From the NCBI GenBank assembly GCA_001898505.1, contig MKTZ01000001.1:620001-684000 (forward strand): a stretch of 64,000 nt of DNA. The letters are read 5' to 3'. Below are positions 42,429 through 52,371 of the stretch, piece by piece. Each line of letters starts with the position of its first letter. Positions within the stretch are counted from its first letter, which is position 1. Source of the DNA: Sphingobacteriales bacterium 50-39 (GTDB lineage: Bacteria; Bacteroidota; Bacteroidia; Chitinophagales; Chitinophagaceae). The notes beneath the pieces were generated by a model. It was not told the origin of the DNA. It was given only the letters and a program-made list of their open reading frames with translations, and made no database searches. A program made the position numbers and the translations under genes.

Positions 42429-45400
42429 TTATTGTTGTGGAGTTATCGATTGCAGGTATCTGCCCATCCAGTAGGGCAGGAGCCAGAACACCGGTTCCCT
42501 TTCCATATTAGGTTCTCCGCCGGAGGCGCCCCAGGGGTTTTTATCCCAGCGGACTACCTGTCGTATGCTGGCCGGGGGGAGCTCGTTGACCTGCCATTCG
42601 TCGAGGACGGGGTTATGTACTACGTGTATATCTTCCCGTTGAGTGTGATCGATGTGCCAGTCGATGAGATCGAGGGGCGTGTCCGTGAGGAAGTCAAGGG
42701 AGGCCGAGGGGTCTTTTTTTATTCCCCGGGCATAGCTGTAGAGAAAATCGAGCAGGGGGTTGTGGTCATCTTTTCTTTTTTCCATCCATTCGTCTGCATA
42801 CCGGCGATAGAAGTCCAAAAGGGCCGGATCTTTTTCGCAGTGGAGGAGGATGGGTAGGAAGTATGCCTGCATGGTGACGTCGAAGTAGATGAACCAGGCA
42901 GGGTCCTGCCGGGTGATGCCCGCCATGTTGTCCAGATAATGTTCTTCATCGATGAGCCGGCGGTAGTGGTGCTCGTAAATGGTGTCGCCCGTCATGTATC
43001 CCGCCAGCTTCAGGAAGGACAGCAGCTCCATGGAGTTCTGGGCTCTGTCCTGAGCCCATTCCGGGTCGCGGTTGAGAGATTCTGGTGACCATACCGCCCA
43101 ATGCGTATGTGTACCGTCGATGTCCACCATATAAAAGTTATGGGCGATGAGATGGTTGACCAGGGTGGCTACATGGCGGCGGACTATTTCTTTTTCTTTC
43201 TCGTCGGCGACGAGTTGGTAATAGAAGAAGTAACCAAGCATGTGTCCGCACCATTCGTCGCTGCTGGCGTCCCTTTTCCAGCGCCATTTGCCGTCGGCGG
43301 AGAGTTTCCAGCGATCTTCCACCGGCTTGTAGCGCGGGTCTTCCACTTCTTTCTCCGCGCGCAGCTGGTCCGTGTACTGCATGTTGCCGTCGTGCACGCG
43401 ATCGCCCCATTGTGCCGGGACGATGGTCCGGGCGAAGTATCCGTCGCCCCCCGTGACTTCCTGCAGCTGCTTGAGGAAGCGGAAGGCTTTGCCAGCCTTG
43501 ATCTTTGCGTCTTCGCTATGGGTGACCGCGTAGCGGAAGGATTCCATGGTCAGGTAGTTGCCTGTGAATTCGCCGTCGTTGTCGTCGTCCTCCGGCTGCC
43601 ATGAAGTGGTGTCGCCCGGGATATTAAGATGGCATTGTCCTGCAATCCACGGGTCGCGGATATGTCTTTTCATCAGGACGTTGTAAAAATAATCTTCTTT
43701 GGATGCGAGTGTCATGTGACGCCGGCGGATGGCGCTGACACCTTTTGCCGTGGCGATCCAGGCGTCGCCCGCGGAGTCGAAGGCAACGTCGTTGACCTGG
43801 TCGTCAAGGAGCCAGCGGCGGCTGAAGCGCAGGGAGTGTGTGCCATCGGGGTAATATCGTACTACGCCTACGCGGGTGCCGATCCACATGCTGCCGTCGG
43901 GCGAGCGGCGGACACAGTTGATATAGATGGAGGGACTGCCTTCGAGCGGTGTGATCTCCTTTTGTTTTTTCCCGTCGTCCAGGATGGATACGCCTCCCAG
44001 GCCTCCTGCCCAAAGCTTGCGGTTGTCATCGAAGGCGAGGCCTTTAAGACCTGCGCTGATGAGAGAAGTTGGACCTCGGTAGCAGGTAGTGGCGCCGTTG
44101 GTGCAGTGGAAAAGGCCAACGTCGCTGGCGACCCAGATGCCGCTGCCTGCCGGGTCCGGGATGGCGCTGCGTATGGAGCGGGGGAGGGTATAGTCTTTTT
44201 TGATGAGCTGTTGTCCGTCGAAGAGCCAGGTTCCGCGGGGTCCCAATGCGTAGATGCCTTCCGGGGCGGCGCAGAGGGCGGAGATGGGGCCAGCCGTGCC
44301 GGGTATTTGTTCCATGCTATTGCGTCGGAAGCGGAACAGGCCATTCCATGCGCCGATCCAAACTGCGTCGGAGTGGGAGAGGACAGCGTATGCGGGGCCG
44401 TTGGCTTTGCCTGGCGCGAGGCAGGGAGTCCATTTGCTGTCACTCTGTTTTTTCAGGAAAACTCCTGCGGCAGTGGCGATCCAGACCGTGGAATGTCTAT
44501 CGACAGCGATGCTGCGAACTTCGTTGTCGGCGGCGTTTGTACTTACGGGGTAGGGTTCGTGATATTCTTGCAAGAAACCATTGGCGAGCGTGGGGGAACC
44601 TGCGTGGCCGGCGCGGAGGATGAGTTTGTTTATGGCATCCGTCACCTGCAGCTCGCAACGACCGCTCTGTTCCCTGGCGCGGACCGCGAGGGTGTTGCTG
44701 TATCGAATCCATTCGGGGGAGGGGGCTGTGTGAGCATGGATCAACTGCAGGGCCTGCAGTCCCGCTGAGGACAAGGCCGAGAGATTTTGTGAGAGTGGAG
44801 CTGCTTCCTGCAGGACCGGTGCATGGGACAGGAGCCGCCGGAAGGCCGTATCATTGTCTCTCCAGAGGATCAGCTTTTCCCTGATGGCTTTTTCCAGGGA
44901 TGGAGTGGGCGTTTTCAGGTAATCCTCTACCTGCCTATTGAATATCCTGGGAGTGGGCTGGTCCGGAATAGCGGCATCGGCCAGCTTTGTCAACGGCGAG
45001 AATACGGTGTACATCGTATCGCCCTGGTTGCGCTCATATATTTTTAGTGGTTCCAGGAGGTCTACCAATGTTTGGAGGGCCCTGGTGTCGCGTGTGCCGG
45101 CGAGGCGTCGTAGCAGCGATTGCTGGTGGAGCTCGTGCCGGAGACCCAGGTATTCCAGTTGCAGGCTAACCAGGTCCAGCCGTCTGTACATATCGTTGGT
45201 ATCGGAAACCGAGCGAGGGGACCAGAGCCTTTCCGCGATGGCGGCTGTGCGTGGCCATATCCGTGAGTCTACCGTCTCGGTGGATACCAGTTCGCTCCAC
45301 ATCGTTGCTTCGCCGCCCAGGATATTATCCTCCTCTGCTTTTGTCAGGTGGACGCTGTCCGGGATCGGGTCGTTGAGATAATGGAAGGAGGCCGGCTGGA

Positions 45401-46649
45401 TGAGGTCGATGTAATAGCCGTTGGAGAGTATGGACTTGTAGCCCGCGCGCACCGATTGGTAGAAAGAGGTCGTACCGCGCCAGGACTGGATGACGATGTC
45501 TTTGGGCACGCCCGGCTGCCAGATCTCGTCCCAGCCCATCATGATCTTCCCGTTGCGGCGGAGGATGGGTTGTATGCGCCCGTTGAAATAAGTCTGGAGG
45601 TCCATGTAGGACTTCATACCGTGTGCTGCCATGAAGGAGCGGATATGGGGAGTTTGCTGCCAGTCCCTGCCCGTGTTCTCGTCGCCGCCGATGTGGAAGT
45701 AAGGGTCCGGGAAGAGGTGGGTCATTTCCGTGAAGAGCTTGTCGAGGAAGGTGTAGACCTTTTCGTTGGTAGGGTCCATCACCGGATCGAAGACCCCGAA
45801 ATAGCGTTGCAGGGAATAACTCCTTTTGACGCTGGCGAGTTCGGGGTAGGCAGTCAGGATGGCCGTGGTATGGGCGGGGACCACGAATTCGGGAACGACG
45901 CGAATGCCACGCTGGCTGGCGTATTCGATGATGGAACGGATGTCTTCATATGTGTAGTACAGGCCGTCGGATGCCATGCCGTGGAGGCGGGGAAAGGTTT
46001 TGGATTCCACGCGGAAGCCCTGGTCGTTGCAGAGGTGGAGGTGAAGCACATTCATTTTGACTGCGGCCATGCCATCCAGGGTCGTTTTTATTTCCTGCAC
46101 CGGCATGAAGTGGAGGGCCACGTCCAGCAGGAGGCCCCGCCAGTGGAAGCGGGGAGTATCGTCGATGAGGGCGCCCGGGAAGAAGTAGCCTGCGGCTTCA
46201 GCGCTCAGCAGCTGCAAGAGGGTTTCCAGACCGCGGATGGCGCCTATGTCCGTTGGCGCCGAGAGGATCACCTGGCTGGAAGTCACTTCGAGGTGATAGC
46301 TTTCATCTTCGTCTGGCAGCAGCTTTCCAGGCCGCTGCACGTTGATCAGGAGGGTGGAAGAGGGGTTGTTATCCTTCCGGCTGACGAAGCCTTGTTTGTC
46401 CAGGAAGATGCCTGTCCTTTCGCTGAGGCGCCGGATAAAGCGGCTGGCTTCTGCGTAGAGCCGTTGGTCGCAGGGGCCTGTGACCGCCACTCTGAAGTCG
46501 CGTGTGATCGCGAAATGTGCTGCTGTCCGGCTGTATGCTTTCGGGACAGGCATAAGGGCGTCCGTGCGTCCGGATTGTCCGGCAGCAGGTGTTAAGCCTG
46601 GCAGGCATACTATTATCAGGAGGCCTGCCAGGCGGGTGAAACTTTGCAT
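42429..46649 (-). CDS. GH20 hexosaminidase fused to a seven-bladed propeller and the same helical domain
   Basis: 1406 residues, signal peptide first (ending PAAGQ). GH20 N-terminal domain about residues 30-165; GH20 barrel about 168-480 with catalytic Asp323-Glu324 in FHIGGDENTG and MGWDEIWQPG later. A helical linker reaches about residue 690. Seven Reg_prop-type propeller repeats span about 705-1010 (for example VRSIAVDRHSTVWIATAAGV, VWIGAWNGLF, SMWIGTRVGVVRY, AWIATAKGV). A C-terminal helical domain about 1030-1400 (ASSDEWCGHMLGYFFY; WLLPYWMGRY) matches both halves of the next gene. It probably removes terminal GlcNAc from a glycan; the added modules are new to me for GH20. Confidence 0.9.
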   Translation of the reverse strand: MQSFTRLAGLLIIVCLPGLTPAAGQSGRTDALMPVPKAYSRTAAHFAITRDFRVAVTGPCDQRLYAEASRFIRRLSERTGIFLDKQGFVSRKDNNPSSTLLINVQRPGKLLPDEDESYHLEVTSSQVILSAPTDIGAIRGLETLLQLLSAEAAGYFFPGALIDDTPRFHWRGLLLDVALHFMPVQEIKTTLDGMAAVKMNVLHLHLCNDQGFRVESKTFPRLHGMASDGLYYTYEDIRSIIEYASQRGIRVVPEFVVPAHTTAILTAYPELASVKRSYSLQRYFGVFDPVMDPTNEKVYTFLDKLFTEMTHLFPDPYFHIGGDENTGRDWQQTPHIRSFMAAHGMKSYMDLQTYFNGRIQPILRRNGKIMMGWDEIWQPGVPKDIVIQSWRGTTSFYQSVRAGYKSILSNGYYIDLIQPASFHYLNDPIPDSVHLTKAEEDNILGGEATMWSELVSTETVDSRIWPRTAAIAERLWSPRSVSDTNDMYRRLDLVSLQLEYLGLRHELHQQSLLRRLAGTRDTRALQTLVDLLEPLKIYERNQGDTMYTVFSPLTKLADAAIPDQPTPRIFNRQVEDYLKTPTPSLEKAIREKLILWRDNDTAFRRLLSHAPVLQEAAPLSQNLSALSSAGLQALQLIHAHTAPSPEWIRYSNTLAVRAREQSGRCELQVTDAINKLILRAGHAGSPTLANGFLQEYHEPYPVSTNAADNEVRSIAVDRHSTVWIATAAGVFLKKQSDSKWTPCLAPGKANGPAYAVLSHSDAVWIGAWNGLFRFRRNSMEQIPGTAGPISALCAAPEGIYALGPRGTWLFDGQQLIKKDYTLPRSIRSAIPDPAGSGIWVASDVGLFHCTNGATTCYRGPTSLISAGLKGLAFDDNRKLWAGGLGGVSILDDGKKQKEITPLEGSPSIYINCVRRSPDGSMWIGTRVGVVRYYPDGTHSLRFSRRWLLDDQVNDVAFDSAGDAWIATAKGVSAIRRRHMTLASKEDYFYNVLMKRHIRDPWIAGQCHLNIPGDTTSWQPEDDDNDGEFTGNYLTMESFRYAVTHSEDAKIKAGKAFRFLKQLQEVTGGDGYFARTIVPAQWGDRVHDGNMQYTDQLRAEKEVEDPRYKPVEDRWKLSADGKWRWKRDASSDEWCGHMLGYFFYYQLVADEKEKEIVRRHVATLVNHLIAHNFYMVDIDGTHTHWAVWSPESLNRDPEWAQDRAQNSMELLSFLKLAGYMTGDTIYEHHYRRLIDEEHYLDNMAGITRQDPAWFIYFDVTMQAYFLPILLHCEKDPALLDFYRRYADEWMEKRKDDHNPLLDFLYSYARGIKKDPSASLDFLTDTPLDLIDWHIDHTQREDIHVVHNPVLDEWQVNELPPASIRQVVRWDKNPWGASGGEPNMEREPVFWLLPYWMGRYLQSITPQQ

Positions 46650-46655
46650 ATTATA

Positions 46656-48428
46656 TTACCAGGGTTTAGTCGTCCCTTGGAGCAGCCAGGGTTTGGACCA
46701 GCAGCTGTTATTGCCGTCAGTGGCTACATAAGCCGATGGTTGCAATAAGGTGATAGCTGCGTTGGCATTGGTGGGATTGTTTTGCAATTCCGATGGGTGG
46801 TAGGCGAAGCGGACGGGAATCTGTCCCCGGTAGGAGGCCCAGCCGATGCCCAGGGTTGGGAATCCTGTCCTTCTCCAGTCCATCCAGGCCTCGTTGCAGG
46901 CTTGCCAGGCGGCGATCCATTTCTGTTCGATGATCCTTTGCAGGGTACCGTTATAAGCAACATTGGGCTGGGCGATGTAGTCGTTGTAGTTCTTTACGCA
47001 ACCATAGTAGTTATTGACGTCCGACTGATAGGAGCTGAATACCTGCCAGGTGTCGAAGGATGCCTGGATACCCATGTAATACCATTCGTCGGCCGTATGA
47101 TTCACATTCCATCCTCTCTGAGCGGCTTCGGCCAGATCGAAGCATATTTCCGCATAGGATGCCATTCTTTCTTTGAGCAGGTCGCCCTTGGGGTTGTCGT
47201 AGATATCGCGGCGCAGGTAGGATACATAGTTGTTATTGGAAGTCGATTGTGTGCCTGATCCGTTGATATTATACTGGAAATCATTGTTGCTATAAGCAAT
47301 GGGGATGCCGACATACACTGATGAGGTATCGTACAGGCCGTACAGGGCGCCAACTACGGCGCCATAGGGTCTGTCCGTGGCGTAGGTAGCGGGGTCGAAT
47401 TGTTTGAATTTGGCGGCTGCTGCGGCTGCGGGGTTGATATACCGGACGCCGCCAATAATGGTAGCGAGTGTGGTATTATCGCCGGGGGCAAATTTCGACG
47501 CGTCTACGACCGAAGGGGTGACGACGGGTTGAGCCATGATAACGATGCGGGGGTCCTTGAGGTCTTTCAGCTTCATGGTAAAGGTGCCGCACATTTTGTT
47601 CCTGTCGAAGTTGGACTGGCCCTGGTATTTGGAGGCCATCTGGTAGGATGTGTTAACATCCGTGCCGGGGAAGGGCATGGCCCAGTCGTCACCGTTGGAG
47701 GCAAATACGCTGTCGGCGATGGCTTCTACGGAAGCGCGGACGTCTTGCTTGGCGGAGAGGCGCATGTAATAGCGAAGCAGCAGGGAGAAGGCGAGGCGTT
47801 TCCATTTTGCCGGATCGCCGCCATAGAATACATCGGAGGATTGGGTGACGGCGGTGATCTCCGGGTGGTCAGTCTGTGTGCCTTGCAGGAAGGGGATGGC
47901 TGCTTTCAGGTCCGCTATAACACCGTTGTACATACTCTGCTGTCCATCGAATTTAGGGAACTGGGCGGCGAGGGAGTTTTGGTCGCCGTTGAGGGCCATG
48001 GAGTCCGGTGCGTCGCCCCAGAAGTCGGCGATGACTCCGAAATTAAAAGCGCGCATGACCAGGGCGACACCCTGGTGAAAGTTCCATTTGAAGGATTGGG
48101 CTTTGGACAGAAGGAGCTTGTTGTTACGCAGGATGGCGTAGTTGCTGCTCCAGTCAGATGGGCTCCAGTTATATTGGCTAAAGGTGTTGCCCCAGGCGTC
48201 CTGGTAGCTCTGTTGCATGGCGCCGGAAAGATTACCCGATCCCAGGTTGCCATAGTTGGTTGCTGTGGAGGTAAGGACGCCGGCCATAACGTAATCGGGA
48301 GCTGCCTGGTCTGCTGTCACGTTATTGGGGTCGTTGTTGAGGTCTGATATTTTCTTACACGACCCGGAGGTTAATATGATGAAAAGGAAGACGCCTGCCG
48401 CCCTACATATTTTTAATTTGTTGTTCAT
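46656..48428 (-). CDS. SusD/RagB-like glycan-binding outer-membrane lipoprotein
   Basis: 590 residues, lipoprotein signal ending SGSC (Cys24), then KKISDLNNDPNNVTADQAAPDYV, the SusD-like opening. The protein resembles the SusD-like_2 group: helical TPR core with LAEAAQRGWNVNHTADEWYYMGI and WIAAWQACNEAWMDWRRTGFP near the C-terminus. It caps the SusC channel and binds the incoming glycan or peptide at the cell surface. It follows susC by 33 bases and precedes the GH20 fusion by 6, so the two are co-transcribed. Confidence 0.93.
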   Translation of the reverse strand: MNNKLKICRAAGVFLFIILTSGSCKKISDLNNDPNNVTADQAAPDYVMAGVLTSTATNYGNLGSGNLSGAMQQSYQDAWGNTFSQYNWSPSDWSSNYAILRNNKLLLSKAQSFKWNFHQGVALVMRAFNFGVIADFWGDAPDSMALNGDQNSLAAQFPKFDGQQSMYNGVIADLKAAIPFLQGTQTDHPEITAVTQSSDVFYGGDPAKWKRLAFSLLLRYYMRLSAKQDVRASVEAIADSVFASNGDDWAMPFPGTDVNTSYQMASKYQGQSNFDRNKMCGTFTMKLKDLKDPRIVIMAQPVVTPSVVDASKFAPGDNTTLATIIGGVRYINPAAAAAAKFKQFDPATYATDRPYGAVVGALYGLYDTSSVYVGIPIAYSNNDFQYNINGSGTQSTSNNNYVSYLRRDIYDNPKGDLLKERMASYAEICFDLAEAAQRGWNVNHTADEWYYMGIQASFDTWQVFSSYQSDVNNYYGCVKNYNDYIAQPNVAYNGTLQRIIEQKWIAAWQACNEAWMDWRRTGFPTLGIGWASYRGQIPVRFAYHPSELQNNPTNANAAITLLQPSAYVATDGNNSCWSKPWLLQGTTKPW

Positions 48429-48461
48429 GATCGTAGTTTTTGAATTAACGGAGGTTTTGGA

Positions 48462-51400
48462 TTAGAAACGGACGTTGAGTTTAACGCCCATAGGTATCGT
48501 CCAGGGGGTGATATTATATCTTTCGATGCCTTGTCTGAACTGAGATCCATTGCCCTGGGCTCCGGTCTGGAACTGGTAGGCCAGTTCAGGGTCGATGCCG
48601 GCTTTGGCCTTGGTCCACAGAACGATGTTCCTGCTATAGATGCCCAGTGAGATGTTCTGGAGCTTGAGGGCGGTGGCCCATGCTTTCGGAAGGTCGGCGT
48701 TGAGGGTGATCTCCCTGAGCTTGATATAAGAGGCATCGAACATGCTCATGCGGGCGAAGGGCCAGCCGGCTGTAACGGCGTCTTCGTAATAGTCGTACTT
48801 GGTAAGATTGGGGTCGCCCAGGTTTTCAACAAGGTTGCCGCTGCCGTCATCGTATACGCCCGGGAAAAAGGCTCCGTCGTTGATGGTGATATTGCCATTG
48901 TTGTTATAGGGGAAGCCGCCTGTCTCCGTGGTGGGGCCGCCAACGAGCTTGAACATCTGCAATCCATGGAACTTGATGAATTTATCGGGATTGGATTTCA
49001 GGTAGCCGGGAATATCGCCCTTATTGGCCGCGGGAATGGGGATGCCCATATTTTCCTGGCGGGCCATGGCTGCGTCGGACCCCATGTAGCGGTAGGTCTG
49101 CGAGAAGAAGGTCCCACCCAGGCGCATGTCTACGCTGGCTGTCAGCGTGAACATCTTGTAGGATACAGAAGTCTGGAATCCCATCAGGAGCTTGGGGTTA
49201 AAGTTGCCGACCACCTCTTTATGGGCGAAATCACCGTTGCTAAGCTTTTGGTATTGCCCGCCGTTGTCCAGCAGGGGCCAGCCGTAGTAGGGCGAGCTTT
49301 TGTCAGTGACCGTAGCCACCTGGTTGTCCCAGAGCTGGCCGATCTTGCCGTCGCTGATGACAGGGGAGCCGTCCGCCTTGAAGGTGTTTGGTATGGGCTG
49401 ACCTTTTGCATAAGTCCAGGAGCCGCTGTTGCCATCCTGCCAGAAAGAGTAGTAGGGTACGCCGTTGGCAAGGGACAGGACGTACGTATTGTTCTTGGTA
49501 TAGTTGACGCTGAGGTTCCAGTTCCAGTCTTTGTTCGAGATGATGGTGCCGCTGACCTGCAGCTCGAGACCTTCGCTGCGGACAAGGCCAGCATTGATCT
49601 GACGGCCTGTGTAGCCGGAGGAGGAAGGGGTGCTGATGGACAGTATCTGGTTCTTGTTGTCGCTGCGGTATACCGTGCCTTCGAAGCGGAGACGGTTCTT
49701 GAAGGCCGCTACTTCCAGGCCCAGCTCCGTAGAAATGGCTTCTTCCGGCTTGAGGGTGGGGTTCTTCAAGGTGCCCTGTGTGGTCTCGATGGTGGTGTTG
49801 CCGAAACTGCTGATGCCAATGGTACCGTACAAGTTGTAGGGGTCGGTGTCCTTACCCACTTTGGCCCAGCCGCCGCGGACCTTGACCATGTCGAAAGCTT
49901 CGGGGAAGTGGATGATCTTATTCAGGAGCACGCTGAGCGAGGCGGAAGGGTAGAAGTATGTGTTTGCGTTGGTCGGCAGGGTGCTGGACTGGTCCGTTCT
50001 GGCGGTGAGGTCCAGGTAAGCCAGGTCCTTGTATCCCAGGGAGGTAGTGGCGTATACGCTATAGATGGCTTTTTTGCTATAGTAGGAGGAAGAGCGCAGA
50101 TTGGCCTGCGAAATATTGGAGAGGTTGAACAGTTCGGGAGCGATGATGCCGCCGCCGGATGCTGAATAGGATTGGAGCATGGAGCCATATACATATTGGT
50201 AGTTGGCGCCAGCCGAGGCCGTCAGGTCAAAGCCACTCTTAAAGCCATTGTGGTAAGTGGCCAGGAAGTCCGTATTGCTTTCCGTATTGTATATATTGGT
50301 ACGATTGTAATACCCGTTCCTTTCGTAGTTGTAGCTTTTGGATATCCTGGTCTCCCTGTCTTCCGTATACAGGTCCTGTGAGTACCGGAGGAAGGCGCTG
50401 AAATGGGGAGAGAACTGATAGTTGGCTTTTATATTGCCGAAGATCCTGTTGCGCAGGAATGCGTTCTTTACCCGGTTGAGCGTAAACCAGGGGTTGTTAT
50501 CACCATTGGTCCTGGGATCGAGCGTACTCGGATCCTGGTCGACGCCGACGGGGGGCAGGGCCTTGCGTTGCTGGATGCCGGGCGTAAGCCAATAGTCCTT
50601 CAAACCACGTACGTCTACGCTGGGTGATAGATATGCTACGTCCTGCAGGACGCCGCCCTGATTTCCGGCCACTACGTTGTCGGACCCTGACCGGGTGTAG
50701 TTGATGGAGCTGGTGATCTTGAAGTTCTGGTCCACTTTGTGCTCCAGGTTGAGGGCGAGGTTGTGGCGGGTGAGGCCGGAGGTGGGTATGATACCTTTAT
50801 TGGTAGTATTTGTATAGGACAGGCGGTAGTTGTCCCTGTCGGTGGAGTTCTCGATGGACAGGCTGTTGACCGAAGTAATGCCAGTCTGTACGAAGTTCTT
50901 CAGGTTGTTGTGGCTGACCATATCCTGTGGGATATAGTTGCCCTGGGCGTCCTGCTTGCTGTTCCATTGAATGGCTTTGATGCCTTTGTTCAGTGGCGTT
51001 CCGAAGCGATAGGTGTCGGTGCCGGCAAGGTCGACGATGACGCCGTTGAGGCTGTTGAAGCCGTTGGGTGTAGTATAGGGATCAGAGCCGACCGTATAGC
51101 TTTGGTTCGTCGGCAAGTATTTGTAGGGCATGTCGAATTCTGTATTGGAGCTGAAAGTCATGCCCAATCCTTTCGACTTTTTGCCCGTTTTGGTGGTGAT
51201 GATCACTACGCCGTTGCCTGCGCGGGAGCCATAGAGGGCAGCTGCGCTAGGACCCTTCAGGATGGAGACGCTTTCGATGTCGTTGGGGTTGAGGTCGGAG
51301 ATGGCATTGCCATAGTCCACATCATTCTTGTTACCATTGTTGGTGCCCACGTTGCTGAGGGAGTTCTTGACCGGTACGCCGTCAATGACGAAGAGGGGCT

Positions 51401-52298
51401 GGTTATCGCTGTTGAGGGAGCGGATACCGCGGATGACCATGCTGACGGAAGAGGTAGGGCCTGAGCCAGTAGCGCTGATATTGACGCCTGAAACTTTTCC
51501 GGCCATGCCGTTGAGGACGTTGGTCTGAGCGACCTTGTTGACATCATCGCCTTTGATCTCGCCAACGGAGTAACCCAGGGATCGTTTCATGCGCGTGATG
51601 CCGAGTGCTGTTACGACCACGCCCGTCAGGTCCTGGCCTTTGCCTGCCTCCATTACGACCGTGATATAGTTCTTGTTATTGACCGGCACTTCTACTGACC
51701 GGTAGCCTATGGAAGAGAAAACCAATATTGCATTGGGGTTGGAGATCGACAGCTGGAAGGTGCCGTCGGCGGCGGTGGTCGTCATACGGGTCTTGCCTTT
51801 TTCCGATACCGTGACGCCCGCCAGGGGACCGTTGTTATCAGAGACTTTTCCGTTTACGATCTGATCGACCGTCACGATTTCTTTTTTTTTCTCTACTTTC
51901 TTTTTTTCTTCCGACTGAGAGATCACGTACACATTGTTGACGATCTTGTACGTAAGGCCCACCGGTGTCAGGACGGTGAGCAGCAACCTGCCCGGGTCTT
52001 CTTTTTTATTGACCGGCTCGGCATAAACGACGATGGTTTCTTTCAACGAGTCCGTCTGGTAGCTGAAATAGATACCATATTCCCGTTGGAATTGCCGCAT
52101 GAAATTTTCCAGCGGCATGGTACGCTGGGTGTACGTGACTTCGAAAGACGAATTGTCTTCGGCTTGCTGCACGGGATTGTTAGCGGAATTGGCAGCAACC
52201 AGGTCCTGGGACCTTGCAATGCCCGAGGTGCAAAGTAAAATGAACAGTGCGACCAGCGGGTGGCTGAACAAACTAGTGCGTTGAGTTCGGTGGGTCAT
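48462..52298 (-). CDS. SusC/RagA-like TonB-dependent transporter with STN signalling domain
   Basis: 1278 residues. After the signal peptide comes a secretin/TonB short N-terminal (STN) domain (about residues 52-127, MPLENFMRQFQREYGIYFSY and LTYKIVNNVYVIS), which contacts a FecR anti-sigma factor. Then a carboxypeptidase-like domain (IVNGKVSDNNGPLAGVTVSE, about 148-220), the plug (VLNGMAGKVSGVNIS; SVSILKGPSAAALYGSRAGNGVV) and the barrel ending IPMGVKLNVRF. It imports large glycan fragments with its SusD partner. The STN domain and the upstream FecR/sigma pair form a substrate-responsive signalling chain. Confidence 0.96.
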   Translation of the reverse strand: MTHRTQRTSLFSHPLVALFILLCTSGIARSQDLVAANSANNPVQQAEDNSSFEVTYTQRTMPLENFMRQFQREYGIYFSYQTDSLKETIVVYAEPVNKKEDPGRLLLTVLTPVGLTYKIVNNVYVISQSEEKKKVEKKKEIVTVDQIVNGKVSDNNGPLAGVTVSEKGKTRMTTTAADGTFQLSISNPNAILVFSSIGYRSVEVPVNNKNYITVVMEAGKGQDLTGVVVTALGITRMKRSLGYSVGEIKGDDVNKVAQTNVLNGMAGKVSGVNISATGSGPTSSVSMVIRGIRSLNSDNQPLFVIDGVPVKNSLSNVGTNNGNKNDVDYGNAISDLNPNDIESVSILKGPSAAALYGSRAGNGVVIITTKTGKKSKGLGMTFSSNTEFDMPYKYLPTNQSYTVGSDPYTTPNGFNSLNGVIVDLAGTDTYRFGTPLNKGIKAIQWNSKQDAQGNYIPQDMVSHNNLKNFVQTGITSVNSLSIENSTDRDNYRLSYTNTTNKGIIPTSGLTRHNLALNLEHKVDQNFKITSSINYTRSGSDNVVAGNQGGVLQDVAYLSPSVDVRGLKDYWLTPGIQQRKALPPVGVDQDPSTLDPRTNGDNNPWFTLNRVKNAFLRNRIFGNIKANYQFSPHFSAFLRYSQDLYTEDRETRISKSYNYERNGYYNRTNIYNTESNTDFLATYHNGFKSGFDLTASAGANYQYVYGSMLQSYSASGGGIIAPELFNLSNISQANLRSSSYYSKKAIYSVYATTSLGYKDLAYLDLTARTDQSSTLPTNANTYFYPSASLSVLLNKIIHFPEAFDMVKVRGGWAKVGKDTDPYNLYGTIGISSFGNTTIETTQGTLKNPTLKPEEAISTELGLEVAAFKNRLRFEGTVYRSDNKNQILSISTPSSSGYTGRQINAGLVRSEGLELQVSGTIISNKDWNWNLSVNYTKNNTYVLSLANGVPYYSFWQDGNSGSWTYAKGQPIPNTFKADGSPVISDGKIGQLWDNQVATVTDKSSPYYGWPLLDNGGQYQKLSNGDFAHKEVVGNFNPKLLMGFQTSVSYKMFTLTASVDMRLGGTFFSQTYRYMGSDAAMARQENMGIPIPAANKGDIPGYLKSNPDKFIKFHGLQMFKLVGGPTTETGGFPYNNNGNITINDGAFFPGVYDDGSGNLVENLGDPNLTKYDYYEDAVTAGWPFARMSMFDASYIKLREITLNADLPKAWATALKLQNISLGIYSRNIVLWTKAKAGIDPELAYQFQTGAQGNGSQFRQGIERYNITPWTIPMGVKLNVRF

Positions 52299-52371
52299 TT
52301 TGAAATTTATTAAGCAGTTGAATAAAGGACGAATAGGGCCTGATTAGGGTTTAGGGGCTTGGGTTCCGGAA

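Noticed and set aside
42429-44600. Hybrid two-component sensor, suggested by the Reg_prop propeller
   Set aside because: No membrane helix, histidine kinase, receiver or HTH domain follows; the propeller sits between GH20 and a helical domain in a secreted protein.
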